Shown: one piece after another, positions 8,491 through 16,876 of the stretch
Layout: each line of letters opens with the position of its first letter
Numbering within the stretch: the first letter of the stretch is position 1
DNA from: Lachnospiraceae bacterium
GTDB lineage: Bacteria; Bacillota; Clostridia; Lachnospirales; Lachnospiraceae
DNA: 41,248 nucleotides
Assembly: GCA_017526985.1 (NCBI GenBank)
Contig: JAFXQR010000045.1
Span: 1-41,248, forward strand
Direction: 5' to 3'
Translations under genes and position numbers: made by a program
The notes under the pieces: model-generated
Databases searched by the model: none
The model's input: only the letters and a program-made list of their open reading frames with translations
Told to the model about the DNA's origin: nothing

Positions 8491-9198
8491 TCAGTGCATT
8501 TCTTTCTTAAATCTGCGGAAATCCCCCAAAGCCTTCCAGCCGATGCCTACAATCTTCGGAATATTGATGGAATTCTTCCCCGCCCTGCGCGGCCGGAATG
8601 TAATGTCCATAAATTTCATCTTTTCCTTATAATAGGCAAAATAGGTGGAAAACATAATATTCGGGATATTATAATCCTCCGGCAGACGATCCAGATACTT
8701 CTCCAGCATCTCTGCCTTCATCAGACGAAACGGTGCATTGGCATCCTGCAGGTTCACGCCGAAATACAGTTTCAACAACACGCATACGACTTTTTCTACA
8801 AAAGCTCTGGCCTTACCATCTCCGCGTACCGGGCGATTGGCCAATACCGCATCATACTGTTCTCTCTTATCCCAGAACAACGGAAATTCCTGCGGCAGGG
8901 TCTGCCCGTCCGAATCTGTCTGGAGGATGTAGTCCGCTCCCTGTTCGATGGCATAGCGATACAGCGCCATCAGTTTCGGCCCATGCTGCTTCTGTGTATC
9001 CGTGAGGATCTCCAGTTTCGGATACTCTCTCTGCATCGATTTTAAATATTTATGTGTCAGATCCGAAGATCCGCTGTCGGCCACCACCAGTCTGGAACCT
9101 TCGTCCTTGCCCTCCAGACAGCCGTACCAGCTTTTTACGACCTCTCGGATATTTGCCTCTTCATTATATGCAGGCATTACAATATACAATTTATCCAT
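8491..9198 (-). CDS. Glycosyltransferase family 2
   Basis: A 235-residue soluble GT2 enzyme. It has the N-terminal MPAYNEEANI, ADSGSSDLT in place of the usual DDGSxDxT, QTDSDGQTLP (DxD-type metal site), and a late region with FRPRRAGKNSINIPKI. No membrane helices are visible, unlike the GT2 at 2186. It is monocistronic with its own strong promoter and an AAGGGG ribosome binding site. The sugar and acceptor are not evident. Confidence 0.85.
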   Translation of the reverse strand: MDKLYIVMPAYNEEANIREVVKSWYGCLEGKDEGSRLVVADSGSSDLTHKYLKSMQREYPKLEILTDTQKQHGPKLMALYRYAIEQGADYILQTDSDGQTLPQEFPLFWDKREQYDAVLANRPVRGDGKARAFVEKVVCVLLKLYFGVNLQDANAPFRLMKAEMLEKYLDRLPEDYNIPNIMFSTYFAYYKEKMKFMDITFRPRRAGKNSINIPKIVGIGWKALGDFRRFKKEMH

Positions 9199-9257
9199 GC
9201 CTTCACCCCTTTAAATACATTTATAGAGCAGAATAGAAACCCTATCCTAACCTATAT

Positions 9258-9286
9258 ATTATATCGGTCTTTTGTTCGTATGTCAA
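9258..9286 (-). promoter_or_regulatory. Promoter of the 8491 glycosyltransferase gene
   Basis: Perfect TTGACA (9286-9281), 17-bp spacer and perfect TATAAT (9263-9258) on the minus strand. This is one of the strongest promoters in the window. Confidence 0.9.
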
Positions 9287-9318
9287 ATGACCGGAACACC
9301 TGTCTGCAGGCAATGATC

Positions 9319-10335
9319 CTATGCTTTCAACAATTCCCGGACATATTGTACCGCCTGTTCAAAACGGCTGTTATAATCCCCCCGGATCACCTGAAAAGAA
9401 AATCCCTGCTTCTCATACAGCGCCTTGATCATCTCACTGTATTTTGTGCGGTCCGCGGCCATCACCTCACTCCGATCCCCATCCTGCACCCATTCCACAT
9501 CCGGCTCCAGAAACAGAATCAGATCATATTGATTGAGCGCCGCGATCGCCTCCGCCAGCCGCGCGTTGCCCTCCATATTCTCATCTTCCAGAAAATCCAT
9601 AAAAAACCTGGTCACCAGGCAGTCCGTATCTTCAAACAGGACCTTGTTTGCCTGCCCGATCAGCCGGTATTCCTTTGCCTTATGCTCCAGCAGGATCCTG
9701 GTAAAATCCTCGGACAGCATGTAGCGGTCCGTGCCGGACAATTCCGACAGATCCCGTCCGACTTCCTCTAAATATACCGTGTTAAAATAATTTGCCAGAT
9801 TGATGGTCAGCGTGGATTTTCCTGCACTCTCGCCGCCGATGAGCAACACTTTCTTTGTAAAGTACGAGCGGACGATCTGCGGCATCCACTCCCAGTGCCC
9901 GTATAGATCTTTTCGGATTTCGGTAGAGCTGTATTGGTTTCTCGGAAATACTACGAATTCAGACTCCGCATAACACTTGTTCCAGAAGCTGTTTTCGTCA
10001 TAATCACTGCCGCAGAAGACCACATCGATCGTTTTACCGATGGCATCCTTTACTTTTTTACAATCGGCTTCCCAGTATGCTTCTGTATAGTCCTCCTTGC
10101 AGACCGTCTGATCCTTAAGCGGGATCATTTTGACATTTCCGATGTGTTTCGTCAGTTGATGGATCCAGCGGATCTTGACCTTCAAAGGTATATCCTCGTG
10201 CTCTTTCCAGGAGATCACCACATACAGTTCTTCACACAAGCCGGCCGCCCGGATCAGACACTCCAGATGCCCCAGATGCAGCGGGCAAAAACATCCGCCA
10301 TACATCCCGACTTTGTATTTCTTCCCATTGATCAT
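9319..10335 (-). CDS. nadR: NadR-type NMN adenylyltransferase / ribosylnicotinamide kinase
   Basis: This bifunctional cytoplasmic enzyme makes NMN from nicotinamide riboside and then NAD. The first half has the nucleotidyltransferase site HLGH (about residues 20-23 after GGCFCPL) and SSTEIRKD. The second half has a P-loop GGESAGKST (about 167-175) and EEVGRDL. The N-terminal repressor helix-turn-helix of enterobacterial NadR is absent. I start at ATG 10335 rather than GTG 10350, because GAGGGGG lies 6 nt before the ATG. The ATG is 1 bp after the pnuC stop, so the pair is translationally coupled. Confidence 0.92.
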   Translation of the reverse strand: MINGKKYKVGMYGGCFCPLHLGHLECLIRAAGLCEELYVVISWKEHEDIPLKVKIRWIHQLTKHIGNVKMIPLKDQTVCKEDYTEAYWEADCKKVKDAIGKTIDVVFCGSDYDENSFWNKCYAESEFVVFPRNQYSSTEIRKDLYGHWEWMPQIVRSYFTKKVLLIGGESAGKSTLTINLANYFNTVYLEEVGRDLSELSGTDRYMLSEDFTRILLEHKAKEYRLIGQANKVLFEDTDCLVTRFFMDFLEDENMEGNARLAEAIAALNQYDLILFLEPDVEWVQDGDRSEVMAADRTKYSEMIKALYEKQGFSFQVIRGDYNSRFEQAVQYVRELLKA

Positions 10336-10336
10336 A

Positions 10337-11059
10337 TCACGCCCCCTCACCCGTAACGGATGTCGCTTCCTGCTGCTTTGTCTCCTTCAGCCACTTCACA
10401 AACATGATCACGGCATTGCCCAGAAATACCGTCCACATCAAAAGCACAGCGATGCTACCCCCTTCCGTAAACAAGGCCGCCACCCACATGATGACTGAGA
10501 CCACATCCACTACGATCCAGATCACCCATTGCTCTGTAAAGCGTTTGATCATCAGGATCTGCGCGATCACGGACAAGACCGTACTCATACTGTCCACGAA
10601 GGGGAGGTTTCCGCCCAGCAGCCGCAGCACAAATCCGTATCCAAACACACCCACAACACTGATCATAAGCAAAAGTACATCCTGCTTCCGGGTCATACGC
10701 CTTTTGTATACCGCATTGGTTTCTTTGTCGATATTCTTCTTCCATAGGATCCACCCCAGAATATTCGTCGGGAAATAATACAGAAGATTCAGCATCACAT
10801 CGCCATAATACTTTGCCTTACACGCCATAATGGCATATAACACCACATTGATGGTTCCGAAAAAATAATTGGACACCTTTCCCATACCGCAAAGGATCAC
10901 GCAGATCACACCGGTGATCGATGCCAGAATACCAAGGAGCGAATCTCCCTGATCCAAAGAAACCCAAAGGATCACGGCATTCGCCAGGATCATCCATGCC
11001 ACCTGCCAGGGCTTCCAGCCGGTAAAATCTCTTTTCAAAATCTCTTTTAGCTTTTCCAT
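10337..11059 (-). CDS. pnuC: Nicotinamide riboside transporter PnuC
   Basis: PnuC proteins import nicotinamide riboside by facilitated diffusion driven by intracellular phosphorylation. The 240-residue protein has about seven hydrophobic helices and family features such as SNYFFGTINVVLYAIMACKAKYYGD, LLYYFPTNILGWILWKK and FTEQWVIWIVVDVVSVIMW. Coupling to nadR gives a complete nicotinamide riboside uptake and phosphorylation unit. An AAAGGA ribosome binding site precedes the ATG. Confidence 0.95.
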   Translation of the reverse strand: MEKLKEILKRDFTGWKPWQVAWMILANAVILWVSLDQGDSLLGILASITGVICVILCGMGKVSNYFFGTINVVLYAIMACKAKYYGDVMLNLLYYFPTNILGWILWKKNIDKETNAVYKRRMTRKQDVLLLMISVVGVFGYGFVLRLLGGNLPFVDSMSTVLSVIAQILMIKRFTEQWVIWIVVDVVSVIMWVAALFTEGGSIAVLLMWTVFLGNAVIMFVKWLKETKQQEATSVTGEGA

Positions 11060-11103
11060 ATATTAATCCTTTTTTCAAGATAGAACCGTTTTTTGACTTT
11101 CCC

Positions 11104-11131
11104 ATTTTACCACAAAACACGAAATATGCAA
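11104..11131 (-). promoter_or_regulatory. Probable pnuC-nadR promoter
   Basis: TTGCAT (11131-11126), 16-bp spacer and TAAAAT (11109-11104), with TGG before the -10 (extended -10) on the minus strand. The -35 abuts the terminator of the upstream lipoprotein gene. Confidence 0.6.
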
Positions 11132-11163
11132 AAAAACGGCCGAGCATTCCCTCAACCGTTTTT
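11131..11163 (-). terminator. Terminator of the lipoprotein gene
   Basis: The inverted repeat AACGG...CCGTT, extended by A/T runs, forms about a 10-bp stem with two G-T pairs. The minus strand continues with TTTTTTT. A T run is also present in the plus direction. Confidence 0.8.
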
Positions 11164-11197
11164 GTTACTATAATAGTATTTCAATATTATCTCTCTG

Positions 11198-12109
11198 CTA
11201 TTCCCCGGCGATCGTTTTGGTTACCAGTTCAATTGCCAGATCTTCGTCCATAGCGACTGCATTATACTTGTTGCCATTCTCATCGACCAGGATGCCGGAA
11301 CCGTCTTCAAAGAAGTAGTAGCCGCATTCCACTTCACGGATCGTCATATCAGAATACTTTGTACCGTCTTCCAGTGTTGCGTCCGTAACCGTATAATCGT
11401 AGCCATATTCCACGATGGTACCGTTCTCATATACCAGTGTCAGCGGATCATCCTGATATCTGTAAAATGCCACTGCCAGATCACTGTCATCGCTGTCGGC
11501 TACCAGTCCGCCTTCAAAAACCAGATCTGCAAGAACCGCTGCCACCATTTCTTCTGCGGAAGGCATGGCCTCGTCATCATAACCAGCCCCATTGATCGTG
11601 GTATTTACCATATCCATCGCAAAGCTTTCATCCATTGCCTTTGCGTTGTATACATTACCAGCCTCATCCAGCAGGATGCCGGTATATTCATCATCAAAAT
11701 AGTATCCGAATGTATGGCCTTCTACGGTAATGACCGTATAATCTCTGCCGTCCTCCAGCTTAGCTGCCTCTGTCTCATATTCCCCATAGTACAGAACATC
11801 TTCCACCGGAATCTCTACGATCGCAACCGGCTCACCGGAAGATTTGAATAATGCCAGGTTCATATCACAAGTCTCGGATACCGCGTAAAGGCCACCCATA
11901 AACACGATGCCGTCGGTCTCCGTTGTCCCCTCTGCCAAAACAGATGCTTCCGTTGCCAAACCTTCCGCTGCTGTTTCGGATACGGCTACCGCTTCTGTTT
12001 CCGTAGGCGTTTCTGCTGCATTTGCTGCCGGAGCCTCTGCTGCGCTGCCACAACCAGCCAGCATACCTACACTCATAATTGTTGCCAGTTCCAATGCGTT
12101 CTTCTTCAT
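11198..12109 (-). CDS. Secreted lipoprotein with two ~100-residue repeats, function unknown
   Basis: I do not recognise a named family. The 303-residue protein has a lipoprotein signal ending in MLAGC (Cys20), an Ala/Glu/Thr-rich linker to about residue 65, then two tandem copies of a roughly 103-residue domain (about 69-171 and 197-300). Both copies contain VF-x-GGL, an acidic LEDG stretch, a GYYF(D/E)D block, GIL(L/V)DE-x-GN-x-YNA-x-AMDE and a final helix. The protein is very acidic and lies on the outer face of the membrane. AAGGAGG lies 8 nt before the ATG. It sits next to the xylanase lipoprotein but has its own promoter and terminator. Confidence 0.8.
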   Translation of the reverse strand: MKKNALELATIMSVGMLAGCGSAAEAPAANAAETPTETEAVAVSETAAEGLATEASVLAEGTTETDGIVFMGGLYAVSETCDMNLALFKSSGEPVAIVEIPVEDVLYYGEYETEAAKLEDGRDYTVITVEGHTFGYYFDDEYTGILLDEAGNVYNAKAMDESFAMDMVNTTINGAGYDDEAMPSAEEMVAAVLADLVFEGGLVADSDDSDLAVAFYRYQDDPLTLVYENGTIVEYGYDYTVTDATLEDGTKYSDMTIREVECGYYFFEDGSGILVDENGNKYNAVAMDEDLAIELVTKTIAGE

Positions 12110-12174
12110 AACTTTTTTCCTCCTTGTTGTTTCGGATCCTCATCCGCTCTTTGGTTTTTCTTGTTATGAAACGC

Positions 12175-12207
12175 ATTATAGAACACTAAGTGCAAGCAAA
12201 GTGCAAG
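12175..12207 (-). promoter_or_regulatory. Lipoprotein promoter with 11-bp-phased direct repeats at -35
   Basis: A perfect TATAAT (12180-12175) has no good -35 box. Instead two copies of AAGTGCAAG (plus strand, 12188-12196 and 12199-12207) sit 11 bp apart across the -35 position. This arrangement is typical of an activator bound in tandem on one DNA face. Confidence 0.6.
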
Positions 12208-12232
12208 TTATTAACAGTTTTTCAAAAATTTT

Positions 12233-13630
12233 TCAAAACTTCGGATCTGCAAATACATAGAAACAAGGCTTTGGCTGGTATTCTCCGTCAAAGAGCAATG
12301 GCATCTGCGGAAGCCCCGTAGTGTTACCACCGCCTACATTGGAACGGGACTGCAACCATGAATAGTGATCCACAGTTCCCCAAAAAGTGATACCGCTCAC
12401 TTCCACGCCTTCGAGATCATTCATAGCATTCAGGGTATAATAGATTCGATTATAGCGTGAACGCAGTCGTTCATTTTCCCGATCCACCGCCTCTGCACTG
12501 CCGTTATAACTGCTGCTGGCACTGATATCCATCTCCGTGATCTGCACCTTTCCTACAATAGCGCAAAACTTTTTAACGGCATCTTCAATTTCGTCAGCAT
12601 CGGGATTGTCCATCCCGTAATGCCCCTGCATCCCCATAGCGCTGATACGGGTTCCGACACCCGGCTCACCTTCTTCTGCCTTAACAGCCTTTAACAGTTC
12701 CGCGATCCCGTTTGCCTTTCTTGCATTACATTCATTGTAATCGTTGTAGTAAAGTTCCAGATCCGCAGGCGCATATTTATTAGCATAACGAAATGCATTG
12801 ATGATATACTCGTTGCTCTGATAAAGATGCCACCAGCTGGAATTGCTTCCGTGCCGATCTTCATTTAAAGATTCTCCCGGATTTTCCGCATCGGAACGAT
12901 AGGTGGCCGTACCGTCACTGACGGCTTCGTTCACCACATCCCAGCCATAAAAAAGATCCTTATATTTACTGTCCTCTCCGGTATATCTGGTCAGCACCGT
13001 ACGGATGTACCACTCCAACCGCTTGTCCATGACTACCGCGCTTACATAGGGTTTGTTCTTGTCATAATCTTCATGGAAAAACCATTCCGGTGTTTGGGAA
13101 TGCCACACAAGCACATGCCCGCGTACCCGAATCTGCCGGTCGGGATTGGCTTCGTTCCATGCAAGGATCTGGTCCAGGATCTTATCCGCCCTGGAATAAT
13201 CCAGAACCGGCACTTCAATGATCTCACCGTTTAACTCCGCCTGCTCGATCCCGGGACAGTTGGTTACCGAGTATCCGACCAGAGCATCCGGTTTCAGTTC
13301 GTTTCCCAGCGTCACCCGTTCAAAATGCGTGGTAATGATCTCCCATACCTTCGGATCATCTGCCTCAAATCCGGTCACTTCACAGCCAACAAAGCCCCCC
13401 ATCTTTTCCCGCACCGCATCTCTTAGGATCGGCACTTCCTGAACTTCTTCCACGGTCGGTGTCTCCTCGATCGCAGATGTCTCTTCTGCTGCCGGAGTCG
13501 CCTCTCCTTCCGAAACCACCTGTGTCTCAGTAACCGGTTCCGTCTGTACAACCGGCGTAACCTGCTCCGTATGTCCACATCCCCCCAGCAATGTAGCCGA
13601 CAATAAGATCATAGAAACTTTCTTTTTCAT
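12233..13630 (-). CDS. Endo-1,4-beta-xylanase, GH10, lipoprotein
   Basis: This is a secreted, membrane-anchored GH10 retaining xylanase that cuts the beta-1,4-xylan backbone. From the ATG at 13630 (465 residues), the lipobox LLGGC places the lipidated Cys at 18, followed by a Glu/Thr/Pro-rich linker to about 65. The catalytic barrel has GNELKPDALV, VRGHVLVWHSQTPEW, the acid/base Glu at about 235 in WDVVNEAV, and the nucleophile Glu at about 366 in VQITEMDIS, then FWGTVDHYSWL. GGAGG lies 6 nt before the second of two consecutive ATG codons, which decides the start over the longer frame to 13663. Confidence 0.96.
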   Translation of the reverse strand: MKKKVSMILLSATLLGGCGHTEQVTPVVQTEPVTETQVVSEGEATPAAEETSAIEETPTVEEVQEVPILRDAVREKMGGFVGCEVTGFEADDPKVWEIITTHFERVTLGNELKPDALVGYSVTNCPGIEQAELNGEIIEVPVLDYSRADKILDQILAWNEANPDRQIRVRGHVLVWHSQTPEWFFHEDYDKNKPYVSAVVMDKRLEWYIRTVLTRYTGEDSKYKDLFYGWDVVNEAVSDGTATYRSDAENPGESLNEDRHGSNSSWWHLYQSNEYIINAFRYANKYAPADLELYYNDYNECNARKANGIAELLKAVKAEEGEPGVGTRISAMGMQGHYGMDNPDADEIEDAVKKFCAIVGKVQITEMDISASSSYNGSAEAVDRENERLRSRYNRIYYTLNAMNDLEGVEVSGITFWGTVDHYSWLQSRSNVGGGNTTGLPQMPLLFDGEYQPKPCFYVFADPKF

Positions 13631-13671
13631 CATCTTCCTCCGAAGTATTTTCCTATAACACATATGTGGTA

Positions 13672-13700
13672 ATTATACCTTCTCTGCATAAACTCGTAAA
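13672..13700 (-). promoter_or_regulatory. Xylanase gene promoter
   Basis: TTTACG (13700-13695), 17-bp spacer and a perfect TATAAT (13677-13672) on the minus strand, about 40 bp before the start codon. Confidence 0.75.
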
Positions 13701-13741
13701 GTCCGTGCACAAAGACAGCCCCTCCTTTATCACCGAAATAA

Positions 13742-13765
13742 ATCAGGGGACTTGCGTCCCCCGAT
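13742..13765 (-). terminator. Terminator of the alcohol dehydrogenase gene
   Basis: A 10-bp stem with one G-T pair is closed by the minus-strand loop GCAA, a GNRA tetraloop, and followed by TTATTTC. It lies 29 bp after the stop codon. Confidence 0.7.
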
Positions 13766-13793
13766 CTCTTTTGCATATCTGTAACTGCTATGA

Positions 13794-14969
13794 TCAAACC
13801 ATCATCTGATAGATCTTTGTACAATCCTCTTCTTTCAGCGTAGTAAATCCGCCGATGCTTCCGGTTCTGCCGTTTCCGTAACACAGCGTTTTCACAAGCT
13901 GCGGGATATCTTCTTCTTTTGCGCCCAACTCCGCAAAGTTCTTCGGCATACCAAGCCCGATCAGGAAACTTTGGAATGCACGGATCCCTTCCAGTGCTGT
14001 CACTTCCGGATGTGCAAAATCCATCTCCACGCCCCATACGCGCACAGCAACCTGTGCAAAACGCATCACATCATGTTCCATCGTATAACGGAACACCGCC
14101 GGCATGGTTACCGCAAGTCCGGCTCCGTGTGCACAATCATACAGCGCGGATAACTCATGCTCGATATCATGACTGCTCCAATCCTGACTGCGCCCCACAC
14201 CGCAGGAATTGTTATGTGCTATCATCCCGGCCCACATGATATTTGCTCTTGCCTCGTAATTATCCGGATCAGCGATCACGCGCGGCCCTTCATGCTTTAA
14301 GGTAAGCAGCAACGCTTCGATCATCCGGTCGGTAACCTCTACCTCTTTGGTATTGGTCAGATATCTTTCATACAGATGTGCCATAATATCGGTGATCCCG
14401 GCTGCAGTCTGGTATGGCGGCAAAGTCTGGGTGAGTGCCGGATTTAAGATGCTGAATTTCGGACGGATCAGATTGCTGCCTGCGCCGCGCTTCAGCATGC
14501 CTTCTTCCTTTGTGATCACAGAATCACCGCTTCCTTCGCTTCCTGCCGCTGCAATGGTCAATACCGTCCCCACCGGCAATGCTTTTTCTATGGTCTTTCC
14601 GCTGTAGAAATCCCAAAAATCACCATCGTACGGAACTCCCACTGCGATCGCTTTGGAAGAATCGATCACGCTTCCTCCGCCGACTGCCAGGATAAAGTCC
14701 ACCTTTTCCTGTCTGCACAACTCAATCCCTTTATATACAAGACCACTTCTGGGATTCGGCATTACTCCGCCCAATTCCACATAGCCAACGCCTTCCTTCT
14801 CCAAAGAACTCTTCACCCGATCCAACAGCCCTGACTTTTTCGCGCTGCTTCCGCCGTAGTGGATCAGCACCTTGCTGCCACCAAACTGTTTTACATATGC
14901 TCCCGCCTCGTTTTCTGTATCCTTACCAAAAGCAAAAAAGGTAGGGGAATAAAAAGTAAAGTTTTCCAT
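13794..14969 (-). CDS. Iron-containing alcohol dehydrogenase (butanol dehydrogenase type)
   Basis: This is a group III metal-dependent alcohol dehydrogenase that reduces aldehydes with NAD(P)H. The 391-residue protein resembles clostridial BdhA/YqhD enzymes: FTFYSPTFFAFGKDTE at the N-terminus, ILAVGGGSVIDSSKAIA for dinucleotide binding, and metal ligands around TDIMAHLYERYL and HDIEHELSALYDCAHGAGLAV. AGGAG lies 9 nt before the ATG. It follows regulatory element E1 and the GH2 gene. It could serve fermentative disposal of reducing power or reduction of a sugar-derived aldehyde; the substrate is not evident. Confidence 0.93.
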   Translation of the reverse strand: MENFTFYSPTFFAFGKDTENEAGAYVKQFGGSKVLIHYGGSSAKKSGLLDRVKSSLEKEGVGYVELGGVMPNPRSGLVYKGIELCRQEKVDFILAVGGGSVIDSSKAIAVGVPYDGDFWDFYSGKTIEKALPVGTVLTIAAAGSEGSGDSVITKEEGMLKRGAGSNLIRPKFSILNPALTQTLPPYQTAAGITDIMAHLYERYLTNTKEVEVTDRMIEALLLTLKHEGPRVIADPDNYEARANIMWAGMIAHNNSCGVGRSQDWSSHDIEHELSALYDCAHGAGLAVTMPAVFRYTMEHDVMRFAQVAVRVWGVEMDFAHPEVTALEGIRAFQSFLIGLGMPKNFAELGAKEEDIPQLVKTLCYGNGRTGSIGGFTTLKEEDCTKIYQMMV

Positions 14970-15015
14970 ATGCTTTTTCTCCTTTTCTATTTTCTGACAT
15001 TTATAATATAAAAAT

Positions 15016-15090
15016 CGATCCGATAATCATCTTATCGGATCGACAATGTTTTTACTTCTTATTATCCGTTCCTTTCTCTATCAGATTTCG
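15016..15090 (-). promoter_or_regulatory. Regulatory element E1 (shared motif) upstream of the alcohol dehydrogenase
   Basis: This is copy 1 of a three-copy element. A 39-bp block (15090-15052) ends in AAGAAGTAA on the minus strand. It is followed by exactly 17 bp, a -10-like TAAGAT (15034-15029), and a dyad CGATCCG-N13-CGGATCG (15042-15036 and 15022-15016) around that box. The dyad can fold as an 11-bp perfect stem and is followed by TTTTTATATT, so it also looks like an intrinsic terminator for the GH3-GH2 operon. The spacing is identical in E2 and E3. Confidence 0.65.
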
Positions 15091-15096
15091 GAAATG

Positions 15097-16866
15097 TCAG
15101 CAGGAAGATATACGGCGATAATACTTTTGCAATACATAAAAGGCAGGCTTTCGGTAGGTTTTGGTTTCATCCAGTAATCCTTTACGGTTGTAATATTTCT
15201 GTATGCTGCTCGTACGTCTCGGGCAGCGGAAATCATACAGGATCCAGGGCGATATACCTTTGATATATCCGATCTTCAGCAGTGTGTCCATCTGCCGCTC
15301 ATACACTGCCGCCTGGTATTCTTCTGTCCCTTTTTTCTCGGGATCTCCCTGATTCCCACGCATAGCGTCCGCGCCAAACTCCGTTATGATCACCGGTTTC
15401 TCCGGATCACTGTTCTGCAGCAGGGCCGGAAGCCTTTCAAAATCCGGCGAATACCACCCGCAGTATTCATTGATGCCAATGATATCCAGCGAATCCGCAA
15501 GGCGGTCCGCAATCTTATTCTCCGCCTCATCCACGAGACATGCCGCCGATACCGGTCTTGTGATATCTGTATGATGCGCATGATCCGCAAGACGTTTCAT
15601 AAAAGAAAGCCGGCTGTCGGTATCCGCATTTTCATTACCAACGGACCAGATGATCACCGAAGCGCGGTTATAATCCCGCTCGATCAATTCAGCCAACTGA
15701 TTCTGCGCATCTTCATAGGTTTCTTTCCGGTCAAAGCGTATCGCCCAGTATACCGGTATCTCTTCCCACAACATTATCCCCAGTTCGTCTGCCATCTTCG
15801 CCATCCGCTCATGGTGTGGATAATGTGCGATACGCATAAAGTTGCATCCGAGTTCTTTCGCCAACCGGATGTTCTCCATCCGTTCTTCATCCGTCAGCGC
15901 GCGTCCGTTTGCGACACTTTCCTCATGCGCGCTGATCCCTTTCAGAAAGATGCTTTTTCCATTCAGCAGAATATCTCTTCCGCAGACCCGGATCTCCCGG
16001 AAACCGACACGGTCCGAAACCCGGTCATCCGAATACTCCGCGGATACATCATAGAGATACGGATCCTCCGGGCTCCATAACCTTGGTTTTGCATCGATGG
16101 CGATCTCGCCAGTCCCGTTTTTGACCGGGATCTCTTCTGCAATCCCAAGTTCCCGGAGCTGAAACTTTGCGTTTCCGTCCTCCTGCTCCGACAGACAGAT
16201 CTTTACCGACAGTTTATCAAACTTCCCATCCGGTACCAGTGACACATGAAATGACTTGATATAGACAGCCGGAACACGGAGTAATTCAATATCTCGGAAT
16301 ACGCCGCCATAATTAAACCAATCCGTATTCTCCGTCGGCACCTGTTCCGGTCTTCGGGTACTGTCCACACACAGAAGGATCCGGTTATCTTCTTCCACAA
16401 GATCTGTAACATCGAAGAAAAAGGGCGTGGATGCGCCTCGATGCATCCCGATATAAGTTCCGTTCAAAAATACTCGGCACAGCATAGATGCAGCGCCGAT
16501 GCGGAGAATGCATCTGCCGCCTTGTGTGGTATCATAGGCAAATCTGCGGGTAAAGACCATCGCGCCTTCATACAGTAAGTATTCTGCAGCAAACACATTC
16601 CAGCACCGCGGCAATTCCATGACCGGCCATTCATCAAAGGAATAATCTACCGGAAGTGTAAAGCCCCGCTCATCCTGATATCTTTCCTTAAACCATTTCT
16701 GGCGAAGACAGGTATCATACTGATCCACCGCATAATTCCACGCCCCATTCAGAGACAGTGCATCTCGCCCACCGGTAAAGACCATATCCTTATACAAAGC
16801 TTTTTTCTCTTCATACTCTGCCGCATACTCTTCCAGATGAATATCAGACATATATTTTTTTGCCAT
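15097..16866 (-). CDS. GH2 glycosidase, probable beta-glucuronidase
   Basis: This cytoplasmic retaining GH2 enzyme (589 residues, no signal peptide) has jelly-roll, immunoglobulin-like and TIM-barrel domains in the usual order. [13 protein letters not shown] (about 181-193) matches the beta-glucuronidase signature region. The acid/base Glu is at about 412 in SVGNENAD and the nucleophile Glu at about 496 in VIITEFGAD. Near the C-terminus N-R-K (about 560-562) fits the N-x-K motif that contacts the glucuronate carboxylate in beta-glucuronidases. ATG 16866 is preferred to 16887 because AAGGGGG lies 5 nt upstream of it. It starts 10 bp after the GH3 stop, so the two form an operon suited to glucuronate-decorated xylo-oligosaccharides. 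Confidence 0.88.
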   Translation of the reverse strand: MAKKYMSDIHLEEYAAEYEEKKALYKDMVFTGGRDALSLNGAWNYAVDQYDTCLRQKWFKERYQDERGFTLPVDYSFDEWPVMELPRCWNVFAAEYLLYEGAMVFTRRFAYDTTQGGRCILRIGAASMLCRVFLNGTYIGMHRGASTPFFFDVTDLVEEDNRILLCVDSTRRPEQVPTENTDWFNYGGVFRDIELLRVPAVYIKSFHVSLVPDGKFDKLSVKICLSEQEDGNAKFQLRELGIAEEIPVKNGTGEIAIDAKPRLWSPEDPYLYDVSAEYSDDRVSDRVGFREIRVCGRDILLNGKSIFLKGISAHEESVANGRALTDEERMENIRLAKELGCNFMRIAHYPHHERMAKMADELGIMLWEEIPVYWAIRFDRKETYEDAQNQLAELIERDYNRASVIIWSVGNENADTDSRLSFMKRLADHAHHTDITRPVSAACLVDEAENKIADRLADSLDIIGINEYCGWYSPDFERLPALLQNSDPEKPVIITEFGADAMRGNQGDPEKKGTEEYQAAVYERQMDTLLKIGYIKGISPWILYDFRCPRRTSSIQKYYNRKGLLDETKTYRKPAFYVLQKYYRRISSC

Positions 16867-16876
16867 ACATTCCCCC

